Source: Alphaproteobacteria bacterium (lineage in GTDB: Bacteria > Pseudomonadota > Alphaproteobacteria > UBA8366 > JADFVY01). Taken from it: 5,774 bases of DNA. The position numbers and the translations under genes are program-made. Below the pieces are notes generated by a model that saw only the letters and a program-made list of their open reading frames with translations, was not told the DNA's origin and did no database searches. The stretch spans positions 1 through 5,774 of the forward strand of contig JAOUMF010000157.1 in NCBI GenBank assembly GCA_029881615.1, read 5' to 3'. Of the stretch, positions 1-5,479 are shown in pieces (the stretch's first letter is position 1; each line of letters starts with the position of its first letter).

Positions 1-169
1 GGTTGCCCATTTTTCGCGCCAGCAAGGCTTCGGCGTGAATATACAGAGGGTTGCGGCTGTCGGCCCGGCGGGCCCACCGGAAAGCGGCCTGCGCCATGGC
101 GTAGTCGCCATTCGCCATGGCATCGCGGCCAGACTGGTAGGCTTTGTTCGCAATATCCCCGACAAACAT
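1..169 (-). CDS. TPR-like repeat protein, N-terminal part (runs off left edge)
   Basis: Reading leftwards from an ATG at 169-167 gives 56 codons without a stop before the window edge, so only the N-terminus is present. The visible protein begins MFVGDIANKAYQSGRDAM and has small and large residues spaced as in a tetratricopeptide helix pair: roughly residues 8-20 (helix A), 22-36 (helix B, AMAQAAFRWARRA), then NPLYIHAEALLARKMG starting the next repeat. There is no signal peptide or membrane segment at the N-terminus. On the minus strand the start is preceded by GAGGG and AAGG elements within about 15 bases, which supports this ATG. TPR proteins generally mediate protein-protein contacts. The partner and pathway cannot be told from this fragment. 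It is divergent from the regulator at 620, with about 450 bases between them, and is probably functionally unrelated to the other genes. Confidence 0.6.
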   Translation of the reverse strand, partial: MFVGDIANKAYQSGRDAMANGDYAMAQAAFRWARRADSRNPLYIHAEALLARKMGN

Positions 170-619
170 AACCTTGATTTCCCTCGGTCTTCCGTAACTA
201 AAAGGCCCCGCCGATGTCTTATTGTTCCGGTGCGGTTTTCTTTGGCGGCATCACCCTGTGCCGTGTTGCCCGGTAATGGTTAAGATAAGACTAACGAAAC
301 AATACTCCTTTCGGGGTGTTCATGCGCAGCGCTATCAAACGGCATTTATCTTAATTGCTGCAAAATACGCTATTAAATGCCTGAAAATCAATATGTTACA
401 GCCTTACCACGTTAACAAATTTTTCTATTTTCTTATCTCCACATACATCTTATTTGATGTGCTCCGCGCCCTTTTGCGCTCACCGTCCGCGTATGATGGT
501 CGGCTTGTGCTCGCGCAGGGGTGGCAGGCCCACCTGAAATAGACTTGTTCACTTGTGCTGTCGGAACCCTGCGAATAAGCTTTGGTCGAAAATTCCCAAA
601 ATTCATCTAGCGAGAAAAT
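170..619. other. Divergent intergenic region, AT-rich in its middle
   Basis: About 450 bases separate the minus-strand TPR-like gene from the plus-strand regulator. Bases from about 280 to 460 are visibly richer in A and T than the coding DNA on either side, as expected for a region carrying promoters for two divergent genes. An open frame at 222-542 crosses most of it, but its composition and lack of a ribosome binding site make a gene unlikely. No promoter pair with good -35 and -10 boxes and proper spacing could be chosen with confidence. The only palindrome noted near the regulator side is a short GCGC-loop-GCGC element at 466-479. No RNA gene was recognised. Confidence 0.5.
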
Positions 620-1282
620 ATGTCGGCAGAGGAAAACAAGCCTGATAATGCGGTGCAAGGCGCAACGGATTTTCAGGATCCCCACGCCCCTTCGAAAAGC
701 ACGGAAAACAGCCTGGAGGCCGCGATCGGCACGCAGGTGCGCGAATTCCGCCAGAAACTGGATATGACGGTGGTGGAATTGGCCAAGGTGGCCGGGCTGT
801 CGGCAGGCATGTTGTCGAAGATCGAACATGGCTTGACCTCGCCCTCGCTAAGTACGCTACAGAGTCTGGCCAACGCGCTGCATGTGCCGGTCACCGCCTT
901 GTTCCGTCGTTTCGAGGAAGAACGCGATGCCAGCTTCGTAAAGGCCGGCGAGGGTTTGAAGATTGAGCGGCGCGGAACCCGCGCGGGCCATCAGTACCAG
1001 TTGCTGGGTCATACCGTCGGCAAGGCGATCGGCATGGAGCCCTATCTGATTACCCTGACCGACCAATCCGATGTCTTCCCGATCTTTCAGCATTCCGGGG
1101 TGGAGTTTCTTTATATGCTGGAAGGAGAGGTGAGCTATCGTCATGGCAGCAAGAACTACGTTATGGAACCGGGCGATTCCCTGATATTCGATGCCGACGC
1201 CCCGCACGGGCCCGATGAACTGCGCAAATTGCCGGTCCGGTTTTTGTCGATCATCGTTTATCCGAACCCGAAGGGGACGTGA
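620..1282 (+). CDS. XRE family transcriptional regulator with C-terminal cupin domain
   Basis: This 220-residue protein has the two-domain build of HTH-cupin regulators such as PuuR. After a polar N-terminal tail of about 33 residues, an XRE/HTH_3 domain spans about residues 36-96, with TVVELAKVAGLS as the first helices and SAGMLSKIEHG (61-71) as the recognition helix. A cupin_2 domain spans about 140-214, seen as HSGVEFLYMLEGEV (158-171) and PGDSLIFDADAPHG (184-197). Glu162 and His196 sit at metal-ligand positions of the cupin fold. The first His of the usual HxH pair seems to be Phe156, so metal binding may be lost or altered. The family binds operator DNA through the HTH and senses a small molecule through the cupin. 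The ATG at 620 is the only good in-frame start ahead of the HTH; its ribosome site is weak (GCGAG, 610-614). The synthetase gene follows on the same strand after 187 bases and is the likely target, by inference. No terminator was found after the stop codon. Confidence 0.88.
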   Translation: MSAEENKPDNAVQGATDFQDPHAPSKSTENSLEAAIGTQVREFRQKLDMTVVELAKVAGLSAGMLSKIEHGLTSPSLSTLQSLANALHVPVTALFRRFEEERDASFVKAGEGLKIERRGTRAGHQYQLLGHTVGKAIGMEPYLITLTDQSDVFPIFQHSGVEFLYMLEGEVSYRHGSKNYVMEPGDSLIFDADAPHGPDELRKLPVRFLSIIVYPNPKGT

Positions 1283-1329
1283 ACAGGGTCGAGGGGCCGT
1301 TCCTGTGAGGAAAAAGGTTTTCGTGCAAG

Positions 1330-1358
1330 TTGATCGCCTGATTTTTCCCTGATAAGGT
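1330..1358 (+). promoter_or_regulatory. Candidate promoter for the glutamine synthetase family gene
   Basis: TTGATC (1330-1335) and TAAGGT (1353-1358) are separated by 17 bases. TTGATC matches the sigma-70 -35 consensus at 4 of 6 positions. The -10 box matches at 3 of 6 but follows a TG one base upstream (extended -10 style). The predicted start near 1365 would give a leader of about 105 bases. Two CCTGAT copies (1337-1342 and 1348-1353) lie inside the promoter 11 bases apart, about one helical turn, and could be operator half-sites. This is a pattern match only. Confidence 0.3.
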
Positions 1359-1455
1359 TCTGTCCACGAAATCGTCGTTTTTTCAGCGCTCCCGGGATGA
1401 ACAGGCTGCGGGGGCAAGGCAAAATCAATTTGGCTCGCCGGGCGGGTCTGCGATC

Positions 1456-1461
1456 AGGGAG
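1456..1461 (+). promoter_or_regulatory. Ribosome binding site of the glutamine synthetase family gene
   Basis: AGGGAG lies 8 bases ahead of the ATG at 1470 and fixes that start. It sits within ATCAGGGA (1453-1460), the exact reverse complement of TCCCTGAT at 1346-1353. Confidence 0.7.
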
Positions 1462-1469
1462 TTAGTTGC

Positions 1470-2777
1470 ATGTCCAAGGATCTCGCGAAGATCGTTAGTG
1501 ACAAAAATATAAAATACGTCATGTTCAGCTTCGTCGACATGTTCGGCAGTTTGCGCGCAAAGATGGTTCCGGCGAAGGCGGTTGGCCGGATCCAGAAAGA
1601 CGGCGCTGGTTTTGCTGGTTTCGCGACCTGGCTCGACATGACGCCGGCTTTTCCCGATATTCTTGGGATGGCCGATCCCGATAGCTTCATGCAGCTTCCC
1701 TGGCGGCCCGACATCGGCTGGGTCGCCTGTGATCTGGTAATGGAAGGCAAGGAAGTCGAGGCCTCGCCCCGCGTCATGCTGAAGCGCCAGTTGGAACGGG
1801 CCGAGAAAAAGGGCTATCGCATCAAGACCGGCGTAGAATGCGAATTCTTCCTGTTGAATCAGGATGGCACGGAACTGTCCGACGCGTTGGATACCCAGTC
1901 GAAGCCCTGTTACGACCAGGGCGCGCTTATGCGCCGGATGGACCTGATCGGCGCCATTTCAGATGGCATGCAGGCGCTGGATTTCGGCAATTATCAGAAC
2001 GATCATGAAGACGGCAACGGCCAGTTCGAAATGAACTGGGACTATGACGACGCTTTGAAAACCGCCGACCGGCATGTCTTCTTCAAATTCATGACCAAAA
2101 CCCTGGCTGAACAGCATGGCTACCGGGCGACCTTCATGCCCAAGCCCTTTAATCACCTGACCGGCAATGGCTGTCACGCGCATGTGTCGGTGTGGGACAA
2201 GGGCGGCGCCAAAAACCTGTTCCATGACTCCAAGGGTGAGTTGGGAATTTCCGATATGGGTTATAAATTCCTTGGCGGGATCATGCATTCGGCGGATTCG
2301 CTGACGGCCTGGTTCAACCCGACGGTCAACAGTTACAAGCGCATCAACGCGCCGGTCACCGCCTCGGGCGCGACATGGTCGCCCAACACGGTGACCTATA
2401 CCGGTAACAACCGCACCCATATGATCCGTATTCCCGACGAAGGCCGCTTCGAATTGCGTCTGATGGACGGGGCTGCCAACCCCTATCTGATGCAGGCGGG
2501 TATCGCCGCGGCGGGCCTGGACGGGGTGGAAAACGACCGTGATCCGGGCGAGCGCCTCGACATCAATATGTATGAGGACGGCCACAAGCTGAAGCGCGTC
2601 AAGCGGTTGCCGCTGAATCTTCTGGATGCCTTGCGTTTGCTGGAAAAAAGCAAGGTGCTGAACGATGCCTTCGGCAAGGATGTGATTCAGGGTTATTTGA
2701 AGCTGAAGATGCGTGAATGGAACTCGTACATGAGTCACGCCACCGAGTGGGAACGCGATAATACACTCGATTGTTGA
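1470..2777 (+). CDS. glnT: Type III glutamine synthetase family (GlnT/GmaS-like glutamate-amine ligase)
   Basis: The protein has 435 residues, the usual length of rhizobial GlnT and gamma-glutamylmethylamide synthetases and shorter than GlnA (about 470). It would be a cytoplasmic enzyme joining an amine to the gamma-carboxylate of glutamate using ATP. An N-terminal beta-grasp domain (about 1-100) precedes the catalytic domain. Metal and substrate residues are present: Glu123 and Glu125 (GVECEFF), Glu180 and Glu187 (HEDGNGQFE), His236 and His238 (GNGCHAHVS), Arg291 (NSYKR), Arg315 and Arg320 (NRTHMIRIP), Glu328 and Arg330 (RFELR), then the AANPYL motif. Aligning by these motifs, the enterobacterial ammonium-site Glu327 becomes Trp303, and the Asp50 loop is replaced by ATWLDMTPAFPD. 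This fits a substrate amine larger than ammonia, though GlnT proteins are also annotated as glutamine synthetases. The adenylylation motif NLYDLP is only partly kept (NMYED, Tyr368). The protein ends ERDNTLDC, as I recall for GlnT. The gene is probably monocistronic, closed by the terminator at 2806. Family assignment is firm; the amine is not settled. Confidence 0.92.
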   Translation: MSKDLAKIVSDKNIKYVMFSFVDMFGSLRAKMVPAKAVGRIQKDGAGFAGFATWLDMTPAFPDILGMADPDSFMQLPWRPDIGWVACDLVMEGKEVEASPRVMLKRQLERAEKKGYRIKTGVECEFFLLNQDGTELSDALDTQSKPCYDQGALMRRMDLIGAISDGMQALDFGNYQNDHEDGNGQFEMNWDYDDALKTADRHVFFKFMTKTLAEQHGYRATFMPKPFNHLTGNGCHAHVSVWDKGGAKNLFHDSKGELGISDMGYKFLGGIMHSADSLTAWFNPTVNSYKRINAPVTASGATWSPNTVTYTGNNRTHMIRIPDEGRFELRLMDGAANPYLMQAGIAAAGLDGVENDRDPGERLDINMYEDGHKLKRVKRLPLNLLDALRLLEKSKVLNDAFGKDVIQGYLKLKMREWNSYMSHATEWERDNTLDC

Positions 2778-2805
2778 ACAAGCCGAAGATCCGGTCTTGC
2801 GAGAG

Positions 2806-2833
2806 GGGCGTCACACAGGGTGGCGCCCTTTTT
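2806..2833 (+). terminator. Rho-independent terminator after the synthetase gene
   Basis: GGGCGTCAC (2806-2814) pairs with GTGGCGCCC (2820-2828) to form a 9-bp stem with one G-T wobble and a 5-base loop (2815-2819). It is followed at once by five T residues (2829-2833). It lies 29 bases past the stop codon and separates the synthetase transcript from the transporter operon. Confidence 0.88.
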
Positions 2834-2947
2834 CTTGCCTCATATGGGTAGGAGTGGACCCAAAATGGCCAGGACGATAAACCCGATCAGGCAATAAAAC
2901 AGCACTCAAGGGCGCAAATGATTGATCCATATCCCTCATTTGGCCCC

Positions 2948-2976
2948 TTGTCCTAATTATCCGTGAGGGTTACACT
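2948..2976 (+). promoter_or_regulatory. Candidate sigma-70 promoter of the small membrane protein/permease operon
   Basis: TTGTCC (2948-2953) and TACACT (2971-2976) are exactly 17 bases apart; each matches its consensus hexamer at 4 of 6 positions. Transcription would start near 2983, leaving a leader of about 130 bases before the first gene at 3113. The terminator just upstream means this operon needs its own promoter, which strengthens the call. An inverted repeat CCCTCA (2933-2938) / TGAGGG (2964-2969), with centres 31 bases apart, brackets the -35 box and could be a pair of regulator half-sites. Confidence 0.45.
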
Positions 2977-2998
2977 CCATCCCAAGATAAAAGGTTTC

Positions 2999-3017
2999 CC
3001 GTCATGAAATGTGACGG
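2999..3017 (+). promoter_or_regulatory. Inverted repeat in the operon leader (operator or small hairpin)
   Basis: CCGTCA (2999-3004) and TGACGG (3012-3017) form a perfect 6-bp inverted repeat around a 7-base spacer. It lies about 16 bases after the predicted transcription start. It could be a downstream operator or an RNA hairpin in the leader. No T-tract follows, so it is not an intrinsic terminator. Its function is unproven. Confidence 0.3.
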
Positions 3018-3112
3018 AGAAAAGGCCATTGCCTGCGTTGGCGTAAAGAAAATGGCATTGACCGCGCGAATTACAGGCGGGCGGTCGAACTTAACGGGAG
3101 GAGTACAAAATC

Positions 3113-3415
3113 ATGTCGGAAGATTTGTCGCGCCGAATAGACGCGATGTTCAATCAGGACAGGCTCTGGGCTTGGGGCTTTGTCATCGTTCTCTGGATTA
3201 CCTACATTTTTGTTTTTTTCGCCGTCGACTGGGTCAATGACGATGGCGGAATCCGGCTTGCCCTGTTGATCGGTGGCGGTCTGGTGTTGCTCTACAACAC
3301 CGCGTCGATCGCCTCGATGATCAAGCATTACGGGGAAGACAAGGAGGCCATTTACGGTATCGACATCCGCCATCTGGACGAGATGCGTGAACGTGCCAAA
3401 AGCGGCAAGAGTTAA
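3113..3415 (+). CDS. Small two-TM membrane protein, first gene of transporter operon
   Basis: I do not recognise the family of this 100-residue protein. It has a short polar N-terminus (MSEDLSRRIDAMFNQDR), a first membrane helix at about 18-38 rich in aromatic residues, a short loop with VNDDGG, a second helix at about 47-70 containing LLIGGGLVLLY, and a charged C-terminal tail of about 30 residues ending AKSGKS. The positive-inside rule puts both termini in the cytoplasm. The start is fixed by GGGAGGAG at 3096-3103, nine bases before the ATG. An overlapping frame beginning at 3004 is not a plausible alternative. The next gene starts 8-11 bases after its stop, so the two are surely co-transcribed. 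Its place ahead of an APC permease suggests an accessory subunit or assembly factor, by analogy with the small partners (DUF485/DUF4212 type) of some SSS symporters. That is inference; no similarity to those was established. Confidence 0.85.
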   Translation: MSEDLSRRIDAMFNQDRLWAWGFVIVLWITYIFVFFAVDWVNDDGGIRLALLIGGGLVLLYNTASIASMIKHYGEDKEAIYGIDIRHLDEMRERAKSGKS

Positions 3416-3421
3416 GGGAGG
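3415..3421 (+). promoter_or_regulatory. Ribosome binding site deciding the start of the second small membrane protein
   Basis: AGGGAGG ends 2 bases before the ATG at 3424 but 5 bases before the adjacent in-frame ATG at 3427. The second spacing is the workable one, so translation probably begins at 3427. It overlaps the stop codon of the previous gene by one base. Confidence 0.6.
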
Positions 3422-3426
3422 GAATG

Positions 3427-3828
3427 ATGGCGCAAAGATATGAACCGCCCAAACAATCGGGCGTGGGCCAATTAGTCGATAGCGTTCTTTTGATGGTGTT
3501 TGTGTTCGGAAGCCTGATGTTTTCGCTGTTTTACGAAAATATCCTCGGCTTTTTGGGCATGGGCGCCGATGAGGCCGATGCCGCGGCGGCGGCCGGCGAG
3601 GTAACCTGGGACAGCCTGGGCCAGAACGAGGTCATGCAGGCGCAGTGGGAAAAGCTGGGTTACGGCGTCGATGAAGCCGCGGTCCTGATCAACGACAGGT
3701 TCGATTACACGATCGATCCGGTCGCTCTGGTCGTCACGGCTATCGTCATCATCGGGTATTTCGTCTTCCTGTTCCGCGCGTCGGACAAGGAATATCGCGA
3801 AGTGCTTCGGGAAAAATTCGACAATTGA
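3427..3828 (+). CDS. Two-TM membrane protein with acidic extracytoplasmic loop
   Basis: The protein has 133 residues from the ATG at 3427, or 134 from the adjacent ATG at 3424; the later start is preferred on ribosome-site spacing. I do not recognise the family. Numbering from 3424, a polar N-terminus (AQRYEPPKQSG) leads into a first membrane helix at about 18-38. A loop of about 60 residues (38-97) follows, with an alanine run, many Asp and Glu and few basic residues. The second helix is at about 99-117, and the basic tail ends ASDKEYREVLREKFDN. Charge distribution puts both ends inside and the acidic loop in the periplasm. A solvent-exposed acidic domain beside an amine-type permease could attract or position a cationic substrate, or contact the permease, but this is speculation. 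The gene is 8-11 bases behind the first small gene and 72 bases ahead of the third, in the same orientation. Confidence 0.85.
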   Translation: MAQRYEPPKQSGVGQLVDSVLLMVFVFGSLMFSLFYENILGFLGMGADEADAAAAAGEVTWDSLGQNEVMQAQWEKLGYGVDEAAVLINDRFDYTIDPVALVVTAIVIIGYFVFLFRASDKEYREVLREKFDN

Positions 3829-3845
3829 CAGGCATAAGACGCTGT

Positions 3846-3874
3846 CCGCTGGCACTAAACGAACCAGTGCGCGG
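3846..3874 (+). other. Intra-operon hairpin between the second and third small genes
   Basis: CCGC (3846-3849) pairs with GCGG (3871-3874), and GCACT (3852-3856) pairs with AGTGC (3866-3870). This gives nine base pairs interrupted by a two-base bulge (TG, 3850-3851), with a nine-base loop. Four T residues follow only after CGGG (3875-3878), so it is at best a weak terminator. It could cause partial termination, RNA processing or 3' end protection, giving unequal amounts of the proteins on either side. Confidence 0.4.
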
Positions 3875-3900
3875 CGGGTTTTGCTCGGGAGGCAAACAAA

Positions 3901-4077
3901 ATGGATTTCTGGGATATTCTCAGCTACTCGGCATGGATTATTTCCGCCGGGCTGCTTTTGTGGATGCTGATGGACGCCATCAGGATCAATCGTGAATATG
4001 ACGAAGACCTGCTGATCAGCTCGCGCGAAGGCGCGGACGAACTGCTGGAAGCCGACGAAAAGGGGGGCCGGTCATGA
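3901..4077 (+). CDS. 58-residue single-TM membrane protein
   Basis: The ATG at 3901 opens 58 codons ending in TGA at 4075-4077. The ribosome site GGGAGG (3887-3892) lies 8 bases upstream. The stop overlaps the permease start in an ATGA junction (4074-4077), typical of translational coupling. The protein begins MDFWDILSYSAWIISAG, has one hydrophobic helix at about 7-26, then DAIRINREYDEDLL and a strongly acidic cytoplasmic tail to residue 54. Basic residues just after the helix (Arg28, Arg31) suggest an N-out, C-in orientation. I recognise no family. The strong ribosome site, membrane helix and coupling to the permease argue that this is a real gene, probably a small subunit or regulator of the permease. 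Its small size makes it easy for gene finders to miss. Confidence 0.8.
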   Translation: MDFWDILSYSAWIISAGLLLWMLMDAIRINREYDEDLLISSREGADELLEADEKGGRS

Positions 4078-5465
4078 GCGAACAAACCGCAACCGCGCCC
4101 GCCGAACGCATCAATCTTCTCAAGGTTCTTGGCCCGGTCCATGTGTGGGCGCTAGGCGTTGGAATCGTTCTGGTCGGCGAATATATGGGCTGGAACTTTT
4201 CGGTGGGCAAAGGCGGCGCTTACGGGTCGCTGATCGCCTGCTGGTTCATCGGACTGCTCTATACCTGTGTCGCCATGATCGATTCCGAGGTGACCTCGAC
4301 GGTCGCGGCCGCCGGTGGGCAATATGCCCAGGCCAAGCATATCGTCGGGCCGTTGATGGCCTTCAATGTGGGGCTTTATCTGGTGCTGGCCTATACCATG
4401 CTGGAAGCCGCCGACGCCTTGGTGGTGGGGGATCTGCTGGCGATTGTCGCCGGACAGTTCGGCCATCCCGACCTTGATCCGAAACCCTTCGTGGTGCTGA
4501 CCATCGCATCCCTGGCCTGGTTGAATTATCGCGGCGTCTTCATGACACTGACCGTGAATTTCATCATCACGGCGGTGGCGTTCATCGCCCTGGTCGTCAT
4601 GTTTTTCTGGACCCAGCCCTGGAACCCGGGCGCGGTGCTGTTGCATGAAAAGCTGCTGACCGATCTGCCCTATGGCTGGATCGGCGTTATCGCGGCGCTG
4701 CAGTTCGGCATGTGGTACTATCTGGGCATCGAAGGCACCTGCCAGGCGGCCGAGGAAGTCCGCTCCGCTGGTCGTTCGATCCCGCTAGGCACGATGAGCG
4801 GCATGATCACGCTGTTGATCGCGGCCACCATCACCTGGTACATGGCCGCGGGCCTGCTGCCCTGGGAATATCTGGGGCAGGCTGGCGTGCCGATGTATGA
4901 CGCGGCGCAAATGACCGGCAGTCCGACCCTGATGGTGTTGCTGTTCATCGGCACCATCTTCTCGGCCATCGCCTCGGCCAACGGCTGCATCAATGACGCC
5001 TCGCGATCCTGGTTCTCGATGGGCCGCGACCGTTATCTGCCGATCTGGTTCGCGGCGGTGCATCCGCGCTACCGCACGCCTTACCGCGCGATCATCTTCC
5101 TGATCCCGGTGGCGGTGGCGTTCGGCTTTACCGGGCTGCTCGACCAGGTCATCACCTTCTCGATCCTCTCCGGCTTGCTGGGCTATACCTTCATGTCGTT
5201 GAACATGATGAAGTTCCGCAAAAGCTGGCCGCTGGATTCGATCAAGCGGGGTTATGTCCATCCGTTCCATCCGCTGCCGGCGCTGTCGTTGCTGATCCTG
5301 TGCGGGGCGACCTATTTCGCCACGTTCCTGGGTTATGGCGCATCGCTGCTGGCGATCATGGGGTTCTATATCATTGCCTCGGTCTGGTTCCATTTCCATC
5401 GCTACAAATATGTGCGGCGGGCCGATCAGTTCACCATGCCCTGGCCGAAACCGCAGGGCTATTGA
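4074..5465 (+). CDS. APC superfamily permease, ethanolamine/amine permease-like
   Basis: This 463-residue inner-membrane protein has about 12 hydrophobic helices, near 21-37, 49-69, 95-115, 138-156, 158-178, 200-219, 238-262, 286-308, 337-353, 357-378, 402-420 and 422-441. Length and pattern fit an APC carrier (LeuT-type fold). The first helix region reads WALGVGIVLVGEYMGWNFSVGKGG; the EYxGWN element recalls the ethanolamine permease (Eat) branch. Helix 6 continues into GIEGTCQAAEEVRSAGRSIP (218-237), and the loop after helix 8 reads FSMGRDRYLP and HPRYRTP (314-336), both familiar APC signatures. It probably imports an amine or amino acid by proton or sodium coupling; the substrate cannot be read from sequence. 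The start overlaps the stop of the 58-residue gene, and AGGGGGG at 4061-4067 serves as ribosome site. Three small membrane protein genes ahead and a Usp gene 14 bases behind suggest a regulated multi-component carrier. Family confidence is high, substrate confidence low. Confidence 0.9.
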   Translation: MSEQTATAPAERINLLKVLGPVHVWALGVGIVLVGEYMGWNFSVGKGGAYGSLIACWFIGLLYTCVAMIDSEVTSTVAAAGGQYAQAKHIVGPLMAFNVGLYLVLAYTMLEAADALVVGDLLAIVAGQFGHPDLDPKPFVVLTIASLAWLNYRGVFMTLTVNFIITAVAFIALVVMFFWTQPWNPGAVLLHEKLLTDLPYGWIGVIAALQFGMWYYLGIEGTCQAAEEVRSAGRSIPLGTMSGMITLLIAATITWYMAAGLLPWEYLGQAGVPMYDAAQMTGSPTLMVLLFIGTIFSAIASANGCINDASRSWFSMGRDRYLPIWFAAVHPRYRTPYRAIIFLIPVAVAFGFTGLLDQVITFSILSGLLGYTFMSLNMMKFRKSWPLDSIKRGYVHPFHPLPALSLLILCGATYFATFLGYGASLLAIMGFYIIASVWFHFHRYKYVRRADQFTMPWPKPQGY

Positions 5466-5479
5466 GGAGGATTGCAGCC

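Noticed and set aside
222..542. 106-codon plus-strand open frame in the AT-rich intergenic region
   Set aside because: It has no ribosome binding site, runs across a compositional change, and its translation mixes Cys/His/Arg-rich and aromatic stretches without recognisable domain structure.
1283..1306. ACAGG/CCTGT inverted repeat right after the regulator stop codon
   Set aside because: It has only about 5 bp of stem with a long loop, and is followed by GAGGAAAAAGG rather than T residues, so it is not an intrinsic terminator.
2559..2590. Possible adenylylation site (Tyr368, NMYED) in the synthetase
   Set aside because: A Tyr sits where GlnA Tyr397 would align, but the following LPPEE sequence is absent, so control by adenylylation cannot be claimed.
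1959..2738. Long minus-strand frame (259 codons) inside the synthetase gene
   Set aside because: It is the antisense shadow of a clear glutamine synthetase family gene. The same holds for the minus-strand frames inside the regulator, the permease and the small membrane genes.
2840..2905. Minus-strand GTG-initiated 21-residue hydrophobic frame (LFYCLIGFIVLAILGPLLPI)
   Set aside because: It looks like a membrane helix or a gene remnant, but it is very short, uses GTG, has no ribosome site and lies just behind a terminator. It is not supportable without conservation.
3054..3067. GG-N10-GC pattern resembling a sigma-54 promoter
   Set aside because: Only the two dinucleotides match; the surrounding TGGCAC and TTGCW consensus is poor. 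A better-spaced sigma-70 type promoter lies upstream.
3004..3240. 78-codon plus-strand frame overlapping the first small membrane protein
   Set aside because: It has a poor ribosome site and more than half of it lies out of frame within the well-supported gene at 3113. Its C-terminal part is an Arg-rich shadow translation.
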